Positions 61,206 through 61,233 of a stretch of DNA of 61,233 nt are shown here, piece after piece. The notes beneath the pieces were generated by a model. It saw only the letters and a program-made list of their open reading frames with translations, searched no databases and was not told where the DNA came from. Both the position numbers and the translations under genes were made by a program. The number at the start of each line of letters is the position of its first letter. Position 1 is the stretch's first letter. This stretch comes from Thermoleophilia bacterium (GTDB taxonomy: Bacteria; Actinomycetota; Thermoleophilia; BMS3ABIN01). The stretch is taken from the NCBI GenBank assembly GCA_020053595.1, contig JAGVMV010000045.1, positions 1 to 61,233 on the forward strand, in the 5' to 3' direction.

Positions 61206-61233
61206 GGGCGTGGCGCATAAATGCGCCACGCCC
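61206..61233 (+). repeat. Perfect hairpin at the window edge
   Basis: GGGCGTGGCGCAT and ATGCGCCACGCCC form a perfect 13-bp stem with an AA loop. The right end coincides with the end of the window, so a T tract cannot be seen. It may be a terminator or a palindromic repeat. Confidence 0.55.

Overview
This window is a high-GC bacterial chromosome segment. The ancestral backbone reads pdxS - pdxT - yebC - ruvC - ruvA - ruvB - queA - tgt - yajC - secD - secF. A pdxS/pdxT/yebC/ruvCAB/yajC/secDF order is typical of Actinomycetota and some related monoderm lineages. Frequent GTG and TTG starts, a decaprenyl-phosphate phosphoribosyltransferase-like enzyme and a threonine synthase/sulfur-carrier pair fit a deep-branching actinobacterium. 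The lineage is inferred from gene content and order only; there is no rRNA gene in the window.

Layout. (1) 0-4 kb: vitamin B6 genes pdxS (cut by the window edge) and pdxT, separated by a metallopeptidase-regulator/PIN toxin pair and a pirin. (2) 4-14 kb: a lower-GC accessory island between pdxT and yebC. It holds a shortened DedA protein, a regular array of 25-27 bp palindromes, an ORF6N gene broken by an amber codon, a restriction-enzyme remnant, a DUF4062-ATPase regulator, a frameshifted RlaP-type nucleotidyltransferase, MNT/HEPN, HigBA, Phd/RelE and VapBC modules and a Fic enzyme. Several modules have repeat-type operators directly upstream. (3) 14-26 kb: RuvABC resolvase, queuosine genes queH/queA/tgt and the SecDF-YajC translocase, with a caspase-like exported peptidase gene placed antiparallel between queA and tgt. 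(4) 25.7-29 kb: a minus-strand envelope operon (UbiA-type phosphoribosyltransferase, DUF362 protein, flippase-like membrane protein). (5) 29-35 kb: a phasin-like coiled-coil protein, an AarF/UbiB kinase, an HD-GYP protein, and a decayed second aarF copy. (6) 35-43.5 kb: c-di-GMP and two-component signalling (GGDEF protein, two histidine kinases, two receiver proteins; one kinase has a CxxCH motif and a degenerate GGDEF). (7) 43.5-51.4 kb: branched-chain amino acid genes ilvD-ilvB-ilvN-ilvC followed by a class V aminotransferase and serA. (8) 51.4-56.7 kb: three Thr-rich exported proteins, Hsp20 and Lon. (9) 56.7-59 kb: the rest of preQ0/preQ1 synthesis (queE, queF, queC, queD). (10) 59.2-61 kb: threonine synthase plus a MoaD/ThiS-like sulfur carrier behind a SAM-I (S-box) riboswitch with its own terminator.

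How the genes work together. QueD, QueE, QueC and QueF make preQ1; Tgt inserts it into tRNA, QueA converts it to epoxyqueuosine and QueH reduces that to queuosine. Only GTP cyclohydrolase is not seen here. The ilv genes carry pyruvate towards valine, isoleucine and leucine, and the aminotransferase/serA pair probably makes serine. The HD-GYP and GGDEF proteins would set cyclic-di-GMP under histidine-kinase and receiver control.

The two most striking observations are the 55-bp-period palindrome array next to an ORF6N gene that carries the same palindrome in its coding sequence (about 4.8-5.3 kb), and the SAM riboswitch placed in front of a threonine synthase/sulfur-carrier operon. All calls come from reading the sequence; no database search was run.
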